Of a stretch of 64,000 nt of DNA, positions 15,351 through 24,165 are shown piece after piece. The position numbers and the translations under genes were made by a program. Numbering within the stretch: position 1 is the stretch's first letter; the number at the start of each line of letters is the position of its first letter. The stretch comes from Kluyvera ascorbata_C. Lineage in GTDB: Bacteria; Pseudomonadota; Gammaproteobacteria; Enterobacterales; Enterobacteriaceae. Location of the stretch: NCBI RefSeq assembly GCF_044197065.1, contig NZ_JBIQOI010000014.1:18797-82796 (forward strand), written 5' to 3'. Under the pieces are notes generated by a model that had not been told where the DNA came from, searched no databases, and saw only the letters and a list, made by a program, of their open reading frames with translations.

Positions 15351-15694
15351 CGACCCGTTACATCGGCATGAATCGCGCAACCGGGCGCGCTATCACTGAC
15401 GCTGAGCACATCAGTCAGAGCTGTGGCGATATATTGCGAACGCCGCTCGGCTCTCGCGTGATGCGCCGCGATTATGGCTCGCTGCTGTTCTCCCTGATTG
15501 ATATGCCGCAGACCGACGCGCTGAAGCTGCAAATTATGTGCGCCTGTTATATGGCGCTGCTGAAGTGGGAGCCGCGCATCAGCATCAGCTCGCTGACGGT
15601 CGAACGCCAGTTTAACGGCCAGATGATTGTCGACCTGACCGGCGAGACCAAAGACACCGGCAAAACCATTTCTCTAACCATCCCTGTGAGTTGA
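15347..15694 (+). CDS. W: baseplate wedge protein, P2 gpW
   Basis: 115 residues, the same as P2 gpW, homologous to T4 gp25. It has the conserved start YIGMNRATGRAITDAEHI, the LRTPLGSRVMRRDYGS block containing the EPR-type core further on (LKWEPRISI), and a C-terminal beta strand. Overlaps V by 4 bp. Confidence 0.95.
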   Translation: MTTRYIGMNRATGRAITDAEHISQSCGDILRTPLGSRVMRRDYGSLLFSLIDMPQTDALKLQIMCACYMALLKWEPRISISSLTVERQFNGQMIVDLTGETKDTGKTISLTIPVS

Positions 15695-15698
15695 ATTT

Positions 15699-16607
15699 AT
15701 GGCAACCATCGACCTGAGCCAGCTCCCCGCGCCTGACGTCGTGGAAACGCTGGATTTTGAGACCATTCTCGCGGAACGCAAAGCGACGCTGGTCTCGCTT
15801 TACCCTGAAGAGCAACAGGAAGCTGTCGCGCGTACTCTCGCCCTCGAGTCTGAACCACTGGTGAAATATCTCGAGGAAAACGCCTACCGTGAGGTCATCT
15901 GGCGTCAGCGTGTGAACGATGCAGCTCAGGCCTGTACGCTGGCCTATGCGAATAATAACGACCTCGACGTGATGGCTGGTAACAACAACACCGCGCGTCA
16001 GGTTGTGACCCCTGCCGACGACAGCACCATCCCGCCGACACCGGCGGTCATGGAATCTGACGCTGATTTACGGTTACGCGCGCAACAGGCGTACGAGGGG
16101 CTCAGTGTGGCTGGTCCGGTCGGCGCGTATGAATACCACGGCCGCAGCGCCGACGGGCGTGTCGCTGATGTCTCGGTCGTTAGTCCGTCACCGGCCTGTG
16201 TGACCATTACCGTACTGTCGCGTGAGGATGACGGCACGGCACCTGACGACCTGCTCGCCGCTGTAGAGAAAGCGCTGAATGCTGAAGACGTGCGCCCCGT
16301 CGGCGACCGGGTGACGGTGCAAAGTGCTGAGATTGTGCCGTACCAGATTGACGCGATTCTTTATTTTTATCCTGGTCCCGAATCCGAGCCCATCCGTCTG
16401 GCCGCTGAGGAAAAACTCAAAGCGTATATCAGCGCACAACAGCGCTTAGGCCGCGACATTCGCCGGTCAGCCATCTATGCCGCCCTACACGTTGAAGGTG
16501 TGCAGCGCGTCGAGCTGGCCGCGCCACTGGCTGACATTGTGCTCACACAATACCAGGCATCTTATTGCACCGAATACAGCATCGCTGACGGGGGTGCCGA
16601 TGAGTGA
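15699..16607 (+). CDS. J: baseplate assembly protein, P2 gpJ
   Basis: 302 residues, the same as P2 gpJ (T4 gp6-like wedge component). Conserved features include DLSQLPAPDVVETLDFETIL, LKYLEENAY-type and WRQRVNDAAQACTLAYA blocks, and VAGPVGAYEYHGRSADGRVADV-like strand. It overlaps gene I by 8 bp. The whole baseplate set is intact. Confidence 0.95.
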   Translation: MATIDLSQLPAPDVVETLDFETILAERKATLVSLYPEEQQEAVARTLALESEPLVKYLEENAYREVIWRQRVNDAAQACTLAYANNNDLDVMAGNNNTARQVVTPADDSTIPPTPAVMESDADLRLRAQQAYEGLSVAGPVGAYEYHGRSADGRVADVSVVSPSPACVTITVLSREDDGTAPDDLLAAVEKALNAEDVRPVGDRVTVQSAEIVPYQIDAILYFYPGPESEPIRLAAEEKLKAYISAQQRLGRDIRRSAIYAALHVEGVQRVELAAPLADIVLTQYQASYCTEYSIADGGADE

Positions 16608-17211
16608 TAACCGGCTGTTGCCCGTTGGCTCGTCGGTGCTGGAGGTTGCCGCCGCTCGTGCGGCCGCCGATATCGAGCGTGTGCCGGTACCGCTTCGCAC
16701 GTTGTGGAACTGGCGCACCTGCCCGGTGCGGCTGCTGCCCTATCTGGCGTGGGCGTTTTCCGTCGACCGGTGGGATGAAAAGTGGCCGGAGGCGACAAAA
16801 CGCAGCGTCATCGCCTCAGCGTTTTATATCCATCAACACAAAGGCACCATCGCCGCATTACGGCGCGTGGTGGAGCCGCTCGGCTATCTGATTCAGGTTA
16901 AGGAGTGGTGGGAGCTTAACGAGGAGCCGGGAACGTTTCGGCTGGTTGTTGGCGTCCTCGAGACCGGCATCACCGACGAAATGTTTCAGGAGCTCGAGCG
17001 CCTGATTGCCGGTGCCAAACCGGCGAGCCGCCACCTGACCGGGCTCGCTATCAGCCTGAGTACGACCGGCGTCGCGTATGTGGGGGCGACCTGTTACGAC
17101 GGCGACATTTTATCGGTTTACCCCTTCACCGCTGAAGAGATTGTCGTCGGTGGTGATTTTTATCCGGCTTCGGCCGTTCATCTGATTGATAACCTGCGAG
17201 TAAGCGCATGA
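16600..17211 (+). CDS. I: tail protein I, baseplate
   Basis: 203-residue baseplate protein (P2 gpI 176) with the characteristic RTLWNWRTCPVRLLPYLAWAF and HQHKGTIAALRRVVEPLGY blocks. I start it at the ATG at 16600 (MSDNRLLPVGSS); the open frame extends 41 codons upstream inside gene J without support. Overlaps J by 8 bp and H by 4 bp. Confidence 0.93.
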   Translation: MSDNRLLPVGSSVLEVAAARAAADIERVPVPLRTLWNWRTCPVRLLPYLAWAFSVDRWDEKWPEATKRSVIASAFYIHQHKGTIAALRRVVEPLGYLIQVKEWWELNEEPGTFRLVVGVLETGITDEMFQELERLIAGAKPASRHLTGLAISLSTTGVAYVGATCYDGDILSVYPFTAEEIVVGGDFYPASAVHLIDNLRVSA

Positions 17212-18323
17212 CGACGAAATACTTTGCCACCCTGACAAATCAGGGCGCGGCGCGACTGGCGAACGCGACCGCACTCGGTCTTAAACTGAATATCACACAA
17301 ATGGGTGTCGGTGACGCTAACGGCAAACTGCCGACCCCATCACCGACGCAGACCACGCTGATTAACCAGCTCCGAATCGCGGCGATTAACTCACTGAGCG
17401 TCGATGACAACGACGCCGGTCAGATTATTGCCGAGCAGGTCATCCCCGAGAATGAGGGCGGTTTCTGGATCCGTGAGATTGGCCTTTATGACGATACCGG
17501 CGTACTGATTGCGGTCGCCAACTGCCCGGAGACCTACAAGCCATTACTCACCGAGGGGAGCGGTCGAACGCAGACGATTCGAATGATTCTGGTTGTCTCG
17601 AGCTCGGCATCTATCACCCTGAAGGTAGACCCGTCAGTCGTACTGGCAACCCGAAAATATGTCGATGACGGCGTTATCGAGGTAAAGAGCTATGTCGACA
17701 AGCAGGTCAAAGCGCATGAGGCGAAAGCGAATCCGCACTCACAATATCTGTTGATTAAAAACGCGTTGAAAGAAATCGCTGAGGCTGGTCTCGCTGATGA
17801 GGTTCTCGAAAACCTTGGTTTGAAAAAAAACGGGATCGGCGAGGCACCAATCGGCATTCCGTTTTACTGGTCAGCCGAGGAAATGCCTAATGAGTTAATC
17901 CCTGAATGGTCTGAACATGTTTATCTGAAATGGAACGGCGCGACATTTGACCCGGAAGTTTTTCCGATTATGGCGCTGATTAATCCGAGCTGTGTACTGG
18001 CTGACGTGCGCGGTGAGTTTATCCGTGTCCGGGACGATGGGCGTGGTATTGATGTCGATCGCGAAATTCTGTCGAGCCAACTGGATGCCGCACCAAATAT
18101 CACCGGTCTATTCAGAACAGCAATGGATAGCCGATACGCTGGCGGCTCAGGAGCGTTTGCATACTCAACTCAGGGCGCTGCTAACTACCAGGATGCTCAG
18201 GCTATCAACAGCAGAGGGTTTAGTTTTGATGCCTCTCGTTCCAGTGAATCATATGGCCGTGACGATTCAACGGAAGTACGTCCACGAAATATTGCATTTA
18301 ACTTTCTGGTGAGGGCTGCATGA
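17208..18323 (+). CDS. H: tail fibre protein, gpH-like, short version
   Basis: Host-receptor-binding fibre. N-terminus (YFATLTNQGAARLANATALG to about residue 160) is the conserved P2/Mu-type attachment domain. A central linker with KAHEAKANPHSQYL follows, then a collagen-free C-terminal domain ending EVRPRNIAFNFLVRAA, the classical tail-collar/fibre end. At 371 residues it is far shorter than P2 gpH (669), so the shaft is reduced. From about 17,820 base usage is more mixed than in the baseplate genes, consistent with exchange of the receptor-binding end. Stop overlaps the assembly gene (ATGA). Confidence 0.9.
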   Translation: MTTKYFATLTNQGAARLANATALGLKLNITQMGVGDANGKLPTPSPTQTTLINQLRIAAINSLSVDDNDAGQIIAEQVIPENEGGFWIREIGLYDDTGVLIAVANCPETYKPLLTEGSGRTQTIRMILVVSSSASITLKVDPSVVLATRKYVDDGVIEVKSYVDKQVKAHEAKANPHSQYLLIKNALKEIAEAGLADEVLENLGLKKNGIGEAPIGIPFYWSAEEMPNELIPEWSEHVYLKWNGATFDPEVFPIMALINPSCVLADVRGEFIRVRDDGRGIDVDREILSSQLDAAPNITGLFRTAMDSRYAGGSGAFAYSTQGAANYQDAQAINSRGFSFDASRSSESYGRDDSTEVRPRNIAFNFLVRAA

Positions 18324-18907
18324 TGGGGATTCAGTTTAATGAAAAAGGTTATGTGACGGCCGCCGGGAATGTGCGCGTATATTATTACGATGCAAAATCA
18401 AAAGAATATCGTGGCTGGTCTGATGAATATATTCATGTTGGCGTCAGTTTGCCCGGTAATTCGACCATGATTGCGCCCGGTGAGCCCGTCGCTGGTCAGG
18501 CGTGGATTTTTGACGATGGTCAGTGGCAGGCATCAGAAGACCATCGAGGCGAAACGGTTTATTCAATTGCTGACCGAAGCGCGGTACGTGTGAACTATCT
18601 AGGGGGGCTGAAAGAGGGGTTTGTTTCTGCCTCACCGGCGACCGATTTTGATATATGGAACGGTAGCGAATGGGTAACTGATACCGTCGCACGGCATGCC
18701 GCAGCGGTTGAAGATGCTGAACGATATCGAACTGAGCTGATTAATGCCGCGCTGGCGTCTATCGCCGTGATTCAGCTCAAATTACAGGCCGGTCGCACAC
18801 TGACGGATGACGAACAAAGTCAGCTCAACAGGACTCTGGATTATATCGATGCCGTCAACGCGACGAAAACCGACATTCTCCCGGTCGACTGGCCGACCCT
18901 CGATTAA
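18320..18907 (+). CDS. G: tail fibre assembly chaperone, gpG/Tfa-like
   Basis: 195-residue chaperone that folds and attaches the fibre. N-terminal half has the repeated Tyr/Asp strands (VRVYYYDAKSKEYRGWSDEYIHVG, SLPGNSTMIAPGEP), middle AWIFDDGQWQ, and the C-terminal Tfa signature WPTLD preceded by helices (INAALASIAVIQLKLQAGR). The start can be 18320 or the next ATG, 18323. It is paired with the fibre gene and normally co-evolves with it. A terminator follows. Confidence 0.88.
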   Translation: MMGIQFNEKGYVTAAGNVRVYYYDAKSKEYRGWSDEYIHVGVSLPGNSTMIAPGEPVAGQAWIFDDGQWQASEDHRGETVYSIADRSAVRVNYLGGLKEGFVSASPATDFDIWNGSEWVTDTVARHAAAVEDAERYRTELINAALASIAVIQLKLQAGRTLTDDEQSQLNRTLDYIDAVNATKTDILPVDWPTLD

Positions 18908-18915
18908 TTATCATC

Positions 18916-18949
18916 AGGCGCTTTTAGTCTCTAATAGCGCCTTTTTTTT
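18916..18949 (+). terminator. rho-independent terminator after the fibre operon
   Basis: AGGCGCT (18916-18922) pairs with AGCGCCT (18936-18942) and is followed by an uninterrupted T-run. It separates the V-W-J-I-H-G operon from the sheath/tube operon, which has its own Ogr box. Confidence 0.9.
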
Positions 18950-18961
18950 CTGCTTTCCCGT

Positions 18962-18979
18962 TGTGCCATTCCCTTCACA
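18962..18979 (+). promoter_or_regulatory. Ogr-binding box of the FI late promoter
   Basis: TGT-GCCATTCCCTTC-ACA is a perfect TGT-N12-ACA site for Ogr. Its centre is about 55 bases upstream of a plausible start near 19,025, with CAATAT as a -10-like element at about 19,016. It would activate FI-FII-E-T-U-D. Confidence 0.75.
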
Positions 18980-19050
18980 TCCCTGACAAATAGCCGCATA
19001 CAGGCGTAAACCAGACAATATCACTCACCCCAACTAACGGAGTTAAACGG

Positions 19051-20238
19051 ATGAGTGATTTCCATCACGGCGTCGAAGTCGTCGAAATTAACGACGGTAC
19101 ACGCACAATCTCGACCGTATCAACGGCGGTTGTCGGCATGGTCTGCACGGCCAGTGATGCTGACGCCGATATGTTCCCGCTCAATGAACCGGTACTGATT
19201 ACCAGCCCACAAAGCGCCATTGCGAAAGCCGGTACCAAAGGTACCCTGGCAAAATCCTTACAGGCCATTGCCGACCAGTCAAAGCCGGTTGTTATTGTCG
19301 TGCGCGTCGAGGAGGGTACCGGCGACGACGAAGAGGCTCAGGCGCAAACCATTTCAAACATCATCGGAACCACGGATGAGAACGGCAAATACACCGGGCT
19401 GAAAGCGCTGTTAACGGCGAAAGCGGTCACCGGCGTGAAGCCCCGCATTCTCGGTGTGCCGGGTCTCGATACTCAGGAGGTCGCGACCGCACTTGCGTCT
19501 GTGGCTCAGAAGCTGCGCGCCTTTGCCTACGTCAGCGCATGGGGCTGTAAAACCATTTCCGACGTTATCACCTATCGCGAAAACTTCAGCGCCCGTGAGC
19601 TCATGATTATCTGGCCTGATTTCCTCGGGTGGGACACGATGGCCAACGCGACGACAACCACCTACGCGACCGCCATCGCGCTGGGGTTGCGCGCCAAAAT
19701 TGACAATGACACCGGGTGGCATAAAACCCTGTCAAACGTCGGCGTCAACGGTGTCACTGGTATCAGCGCATCAGTCTTCTGGGATTTGCAGGAATCCGGC
19801 ACCGATGCCGACCTGCTCAACGAAGCCGGTATCACGACGCTGATTCGTGCCGATGGTTTCCGCTTCTGGGGTAACCGTAATTGCTCCGATGACCCGCTGT
19901 TTCAGTTTGAAAACTACACCCGCACCGCGCAAATCATCGCCGATACGATGGCCGAGGGTCATATGTGGGCGGTCGATAAGCCGATTACCGCGACCCTGAT
20001 TCGCGACATTATCGACGGTATCAACGCGAAATTCCGCGAGCTGAAAACCGGCGGTTACATCATCGATGCGACGTGCTGGTTTGATGCTGAGGCCAACAGC
20101 AAAGAAACGCTGAAAGCCGGTCAGTTGCTTATCGATTACGACTATACGCCGGTGCCGCCACTGGAAAACCTGAAGCTGCGCCAGCGCATCACCGACAAAT
20201 ATCTGGCGAATCTTATCTCGTCAGTGAACAGCAAATAA
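19051..20238 (+). CDS. FI: contractile tail sheath, P2 gpFI
   Basis: 395 residues (P2 gpFI 396). Conserved start SDFHHGVEVVEINDGTRTI, DNDTGWHKTLSN-type and GFRFWGNRNCSDDP blocks, and C-terminal PPLENLKLRQRITDKYL. It polymerises around the gpFII tube and contracts on injection. A ribosome site AACGGAG precedes the ATG. The tube gene follows after 12 bases. Confidence 0.96.
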   Translation: MSDFHHGVEVVEINDGTRTISTVSTAVVGMVCTASDADADMFPLNEPVLITSPQSAIAKAGTKGTLAKSLQAIADQSKPVVIVVRVEEGTGDDEEAQAQTISNIIGTTDENGKYTGLKALLTAKAVTGVKPRILGVPGLDTQEVATALASVAQKLRAFAYVSAWGCKTISDVITYRENFSARELMIIWPDFLGWDTMANATTTTYATAIALGLRAKIDNDTGWHKTLSNVGVNGVTGISASVFWDLQESGTDADLLNEAGITTLIRADGFRFWGNRNCSDDPLFQFENYTRTAQIIADTMAEGHMWAVDKPITATLIRDIIDGINAKFRELKTGGYIIDATCWFDAEANSKETLKAGQLLIDYDYTPVPPLENLKLRQRITDKYLANLISSVNSK

Positions 20239-20250
20239 GGAGCCTGACCA

Positions 20251-20769
20251 ATGGCATTACCGCGCAAGCTCAAACTCATGAATCTGTTTATCGACGGGGT
20301 GAGTTATCTCGGCGTCGTGCAGTCCGTCACGCTGCCAAAACTGACCCGTAAGCTCGAGAATTATCGCGGCGGCGGGATGAACGGCTCGGCACCGGTCGAC
20401 CTCGGCCTCGATGACGATGCGCTGTCGGCTGAAATCTCGCTCGGTGGTTTCCCTGATGACGCTATCTGGTCGCTATACGCTGCCACCGGCACGGCCTCTG
20501 TCCCGCTGCGCTTCGCCGGGTCTTATCAGCGTGACGACACCGGCGAGACCGTGCCGGTTGAGGTTGTTCTCCGTGGACGTCAGAAAGAAATCGACCTCGG
20601 CGAAGCCAAACAAGGCGAAGACACCGAGTCGAAAATCTCGCTTATGTGTACTTACTTCAAGCTGACGATGAATGGCTCGGAACTGGTGGAAATCGACACG
20701 GTGAACCTCATCGAAAAAGTGAGCGGCACCGACATGCTCGAGGCGCACCGACAAAACATCGGCCTGTAA
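20251..20769 (+). CDS. FII: tail tube protein, P2 gpFII
   Basis: 172 residues, the same as P2 gpFII, with family blocks ALPRKLKLMNLFIDGVSYLG, LTRKLENYRGGGMNG and LVEIDTVNLIEKVSGTDML. AAGGAG lies 8 bases before the ATG. It forms the rigid inner tube. Confidence 0.96.
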   Translation: MALPRKLKLMNLFIDGVSYLGVVQSVTLPKLTRKLENYRGGGMNGSAPVDLGLDDDALSAEISLGGFPDDAIWSLYAATGTASVPLRFAGSYQRDDTGETVPVEVVLRGRQKEIDLGEAKQGEDTESKISLMCTYFKLTMNGSELVEIDTVNLIEKVSGTDMLEAHRQNIGL

Positions 20770-20831
20770 TTTCTGCCCCGGTCAGCATGGCTGGCCGGGC
20801 ATCCTGAAACCTGAGTTTAAAGAGAAATATC

Positions 20832-21113
20832 ATGGGAAAAACTAACGAAAATATCGTCACTCTGATTAAACCTATCAAGCGCGGTGAGCAGGTGATTACC
20901 GATGTCACGCTGTTAAAACCGACCGCCGGAACCCTGCGCGGTGTTAGCCTGGCATCTGTCGCAAACTCCGACGTCGATGCGCTGATTAAAGTGCTGCCAC
21001 GCATGACCATGCCGTCACTGACCGAACAGGAAGCCGCCGCGCTGGAGCTGCCAGACCTGCTGTCGTTTGCCGGTAAGGTGGTGGGTTTTTTGTCACCGAG
21101 TTCGGCGGCTTAA
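20832..21113 (+). CDS. E: tail assembly chaperone, P2 gpE
   Basis: 93-residue tape-measure chaperone (P2 gpE 91). The conserved segment is ITDVTLLKPTAGTLRGV then LPRMTMPSLTEQE. The last codons contain the programmed slippery site leading to E'. It lies between tube and tape-measure genes as in all contractile phages of this type. Confidence 0.94.
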   Translation: MGKTNENIVTLIKPIKRGEQVITDVTLLKPTAGTLRGVSLASVANSDVDALIKVLPRMTMPSLTEQEAAALELPDLLSFAGKVVGFLSPSSAA

Positions 21114-21265
21114 CCTTCCCCAAAAAACTCTCGGTCGATGACCTGATGGCTGACATAGCGGTAATTTTCCACTGGTCGCCATCAGACCTTTATCCCATGA
21201 GCCTGACCGAGCTCGTCAACTGGCGCGAAAAAGCGCTACAGCGAAGCGGAAACACGAATGAGTAA
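20832..21265 (+). CDS. E': E+E' extended tail chaperone made by -1 frameshift
   Basis: The -1 frame after position 21091 is open for 57 codons (VTEFGGLTFPKKLSVDD to SGNTNE, stop 21263-21265), with the composition of P2 E' (VDDLMADIAVIFHWSPSDL, WREKAL). Slippage on T TTT TTG gives a fusion of about 144 residues, against 142 in P2. The E' frame overlaps the start of tape-measure gene T by 8 bp. There is no independent start for E', so expression depends on the frameshift. Confidence 0.88.
21086..21092 (+). other. T TTT TTG slippery heptamer for E/E'
   Basis: In gene E frame the codons are GGT TTT TTG; slipping back one base keeps tRNA pairing and leads into the E' frame at GTC (21092). The heptamer is the same as I recall for P2. 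The E stop lies 18 bases further on. Confidence 0.9.
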
Positions 21266-23687
21266 TAACCTCAAACTCGAAGTGCTCCTGAAAGCTGTCG
21301 ACCAGGCGACCCGACCCTTTAAAGCGATCCAGACGGCGAGCAAATCGCTGTCTGGTGATATCCGCACGACTCAACAATCCCTGCGTGATTTAAACGGTCA
21401 GGCATCGAAAATCGACGGTTTTCGCAAAACCAGCGCGCAACTGGCCGTAACCGGTCAGTCACTGAAACAGGCAAAGCAGGAAGCCGCCGCGCTGGCCGTC
21501 CAGTTTAAAAATACTGAAAGCCCGACCCGTGCACAGGCTCGAGCGATGGAGCTCGCGAAAAAAAATGCGGCTGACCTTCAGCTCAAATATAACGGTCTCC
21601 GGTTATCTGTGCAGCGTCAGCGTCAGGAGCTCAGTCAGGCCGGGATTAATACCCGCAAACTGTCGACCGATGAGCAGCGACTGAAAACCACCATCAGTGA
21701 AACGACGTCACAGCTCAATCGTCAGCGTGAGGCACTAGCGCGCGTCAGTACGCAACAGGCAAAACTGAGCGCCGTTAAATCCCGTTATGAATCCGGGCAG
21801 AAGCTCGCCTCTGGTGCGCGTAATGTTGGGGTGGCTGGTGTCGGGATGGCAACCACTGGTGTTGTTGCTGGCGGCGCTGTGCTCAAACCCGGTTTTGATT
21901 TTTCTCTGAAGAACTCAGAGCTTCAGGCGGTACTTGGCCTCGATAAAGAATCGGCTGACATGAAGGCGCTGAAAGGGCAAGCCAGAACACTGGGTGATAA
22001 TACAGCCGCATCTGCGGACGACGCCGCAGCGGCACAAATTATCGTGGCGAAATCCGGCGCGGATAAAGACGGCATTCTCGCGCAGACACCCGCCATCCTG
22101 AATATGTCGCTCGCAAATAAAGAATCCATGGAGGATAACGCAAAACTTCTTATCGGGACGAAATCCGCATTCGGTCTCGCAGATGATAAGGCGACACATA
22201 TTGCCGATGTAATCTCGATGGCCATGAATAAAACACAGGCCACCTTTGCCGGGTTAAGTGACTCACTGACTTATGTCGCGCCAGTGGCGAAAAATGCAGG
22301 TGTAAGCCTGGAAGAAACCGCCGCGATGATTGGTGCGCTTCATGACAACAATATCACTGGCTCAATGGCCGGTACCGGTAGCCGTGCCGTATTGAGTCGA
22401 CTACAGGCACCATCCGGTAAGGCATATGACGCAATTAAGGAGCTGGGCGTCAAAACAATGGATAGCAAGGGCAACACCCGGCCAATCTTCTCCATCCTGA
22501 AAGAAATGCAAGCCAGCTTTGAGAAAAACAATCTCGGTACCGGCCAGCGTTCGGAATACATGAAAGCAATTTTCGGTGAAGAAGCCAGCTCGTCGGCCAG
22601 CGTCCTGATGGCCGCAGCGGCCAGCGGAAAACTGGACAATCTGACCCGCCTGATTAAAGACTCTGACGGAAAAACCGCCGAGCTTGTCGAGGTCATGCAG
22701 AATAATCTCGGCGGCGACTTTAAAGAATTTCAGTCTGCTTACGAGGCGGTCGGGACTGACCTTTACGACCAGCAAGAGGAGTCGCTCCGCAATCTGACCC
22801 AAACGGCCACAAAATACGTTTTACGACTCGATGGCTGGATACAAAAAAATAAAGATCTGGCTCAGACCATTGGTCTTATTGCCGGTGGCGCGCTTGCTTT
22901 GATTGGTGTTATTGGTGGCATCGGTCTGATTGCCTGGCCTGTTATTGCCGGGATTAATGCCATCATCGCGGCCGCTGGCGCACTCGGTGCAGTAATTACG
23001 ACAATCAGCGGCGGGGTCATTGCGGCTATTGGTGCTATTACGTGGCCTGTCGTGGCGGTAGCGGCGGCTGTTGTCGCTGGCGCGCTGCTTATCCGTAAAT
23101 ACTGGGAGCCTATCAGCGCATTCTTTGCCGGTGTGGTCGAGGGGCTCATGAGTGCCTTTGCGCCGGTCGGGGAAATGTTCGCACCGCTAGCGCCCATCTT
23201 TGTCGGTCTCGGCGAAAAACTTCGCGGCGTCTGGCAGTGGTTTAAAGACCTGATTGCGCCGGTGAAAGCGACTCAGGACACGCTCAACAGTTGTCGTGAT
23301 GTCGGGGTTATGTTCGGTCAGACGCTGGCCGATGCGCTGCTGATGCCGCTTAACGCCTTTAATAAGCTGCGAAGCGGGATTGATTGGGTGCTCGAAAAGC
23401 TCGGCATTATTAACAAAGAATCCAGCTCGCTTGACCAGACGGCGGCGAAAGCCAATGCGGCGACGCAGAACGGCTACAGCCCCGCTATCAGCTCATACAA
23501 CAGCTATCAGCCGGTCACGGCACCCGCCGGTAAAACCTACATCGACCAGAGTAGGCCAACCTATCAAATCACCGTGCCGGGCAATGGTATGCCGGGAGGT
23601 CGGTTGGGTAATGATTTGCAGGATGCATTAGAGAAGTATGAACGTGATAAGCGCGCCAAAGCCCGCGCAAGCATGATGCATGACTAA
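21258..23687 (+). CDS. T: tail tape-measure protein, P2 gpT
   Basis: 809 residues (P2 gpT 815); sets tail length and aids DNA entry. N-terminal 170 residues are charged heptad-like helices (LKLEVLLKAVDQATRPFKAIQ onward). A Gly-rich segment near 190-210 is followed by the TIGR01760-type core (AATIG/AMIGALHDNNITGSMAGTGSR) and by several hydrophobic segments between 530 and 620 (IGLIAGGALALIGVIGGIGL and two more). The end is basic (KYERDKRAKARASMM). The start follows a ribosome site inside E'. Confidence 0.94.
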   Translation: MSNNLKLEVLLKAVDQATRPFKAIQTASKSLSGDIRTTQQSLRDLNGQASKIDGFRKTSAQLAVTGQSLKQAKQEAAALAVQFKNTESPTRAQARAMELAKKNAADLQLKYNGLRLSVQRQRQELSQAGINTRKLSTDEQRLKTTISETTSQLNRQREALARVSTQQAKLSAVKSRYESGQKLASGARNVGVAGVGMATTGVVAGGAVLKPGFDFSLKNSELQAVLGLDKESADMKALKGQARTLGDNTAASADDAAAAQIIVAKSGADKDGILAQTPAILNMSLANKESMEDNAKLLIGTKSAFGLADDKATHIADVISMAMNKTQATFAGLSDSLTYVAPVAKNAGVSLEETAAMIGALHDNNITGSMAGTGSRAVLSRLQAPSGKAYDAIKELGVKTMDSKGNTRPIFSILKEMQASFEKNNLGTGQRSEYMKAIFGEEASSSASVLMAAAASGKLDNLTRLIKDSDGKTAELVEVMQNNLGGDFKEFQSAYEAVGTDLYDQQEESLRNLTQTATKYVLRLDGWIQKNKDLAQTIGLIAGGALALIGVIGGIGLIAWPVIAGINAIIAAAGALGAVITTISGGVIAAIGAITWPVVAVAAAVVAGALLIRKYWEPISAFFAGVVEGLMSAFAPVGEMFAPLAPIFVGLGEKLRGVWQWFKDLIAPVKATQDTLNSCRDVGVMFGQTLADALLMPLNAFNKLRSGIDWVLEKLGIINKESSSLDQTAAKANAATQNGYSPAISSYNSYQPVTAPAGKTYIDQSRPTYQITVPGNGMPGGRLGNDLQDALEKYERDKRAKARASMMHD

Positions 23688-23698
23688 GGAGACTGATT

Positions 23699-24163
23699 AT
23701 GATGCTGGCATTAGGTATGTTTGTTTTTATGCGTCAGACGCTGCCCTACCAGAGCATGCAGCGCAGCGCAGATTATAGCTGGGCGTCAAACTCTCGCATC
23801 GGGAAGCGTGACGCTTTTCAGTATCTCGGCGAGGGGGAAGATAAAATCACCCTGAGCGGTGACCTGTATCCTGAGCTGACCGGCGGTAAGCTCACGATGC
23901 TGGCGCTGTATGCGATGGCTGAACAGGGGCGCGCATGGCCGCTTATCTCTGGCTCAGGCTGGATTTACGGGATGTTTGTTGTCAGCAATGTCTCGGAGAC
24001 CGGCACGGTATTTTTTGAGGATGGGTCGCCCCGAAAAATCAGTTTTACCCTGTCATTGACTCGTGTCGATGAGTCGCTCGCGGCGGTATATGGTGATATC
24101 GGAAAACAAGCCGAGAGTCTGGTCGGGAAAGCTGGCGATCTGCTGTCGATGGCGGGGGCGTAA
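23699..24163 (+). CDS. U: tail protein U
   Basis: 154 residues (P2 gpU 159). Starts MMLALGMFVFMRQTLPYQSMQ, typical of gpU, and contains YLGEGEDKITLSGDLYPELTGG and the glycine-rich WPLISGSGWIYG. It has a phage-tail-hub-like beta fold and acts with gpD at the tail tip. AAGGAG precedes the start; the next codon (23702) is an alternative ATG. Confidence 0.94.
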   Translation: MMLALGMFVFMRQTLPYQSMQRSADYSWASNSRIGKRDAFQYLGEGEDKITLSGDLYPELTGGKLTMLALYAMAEQGRAWPLISGSGWIYGMFVVSNVSETGTVFFEDGSPRKISFTLSLTRVDESLAAVYGDIGKQAESLVGKAGDLLSMAGA

Positions 24164-24165
24164 TC

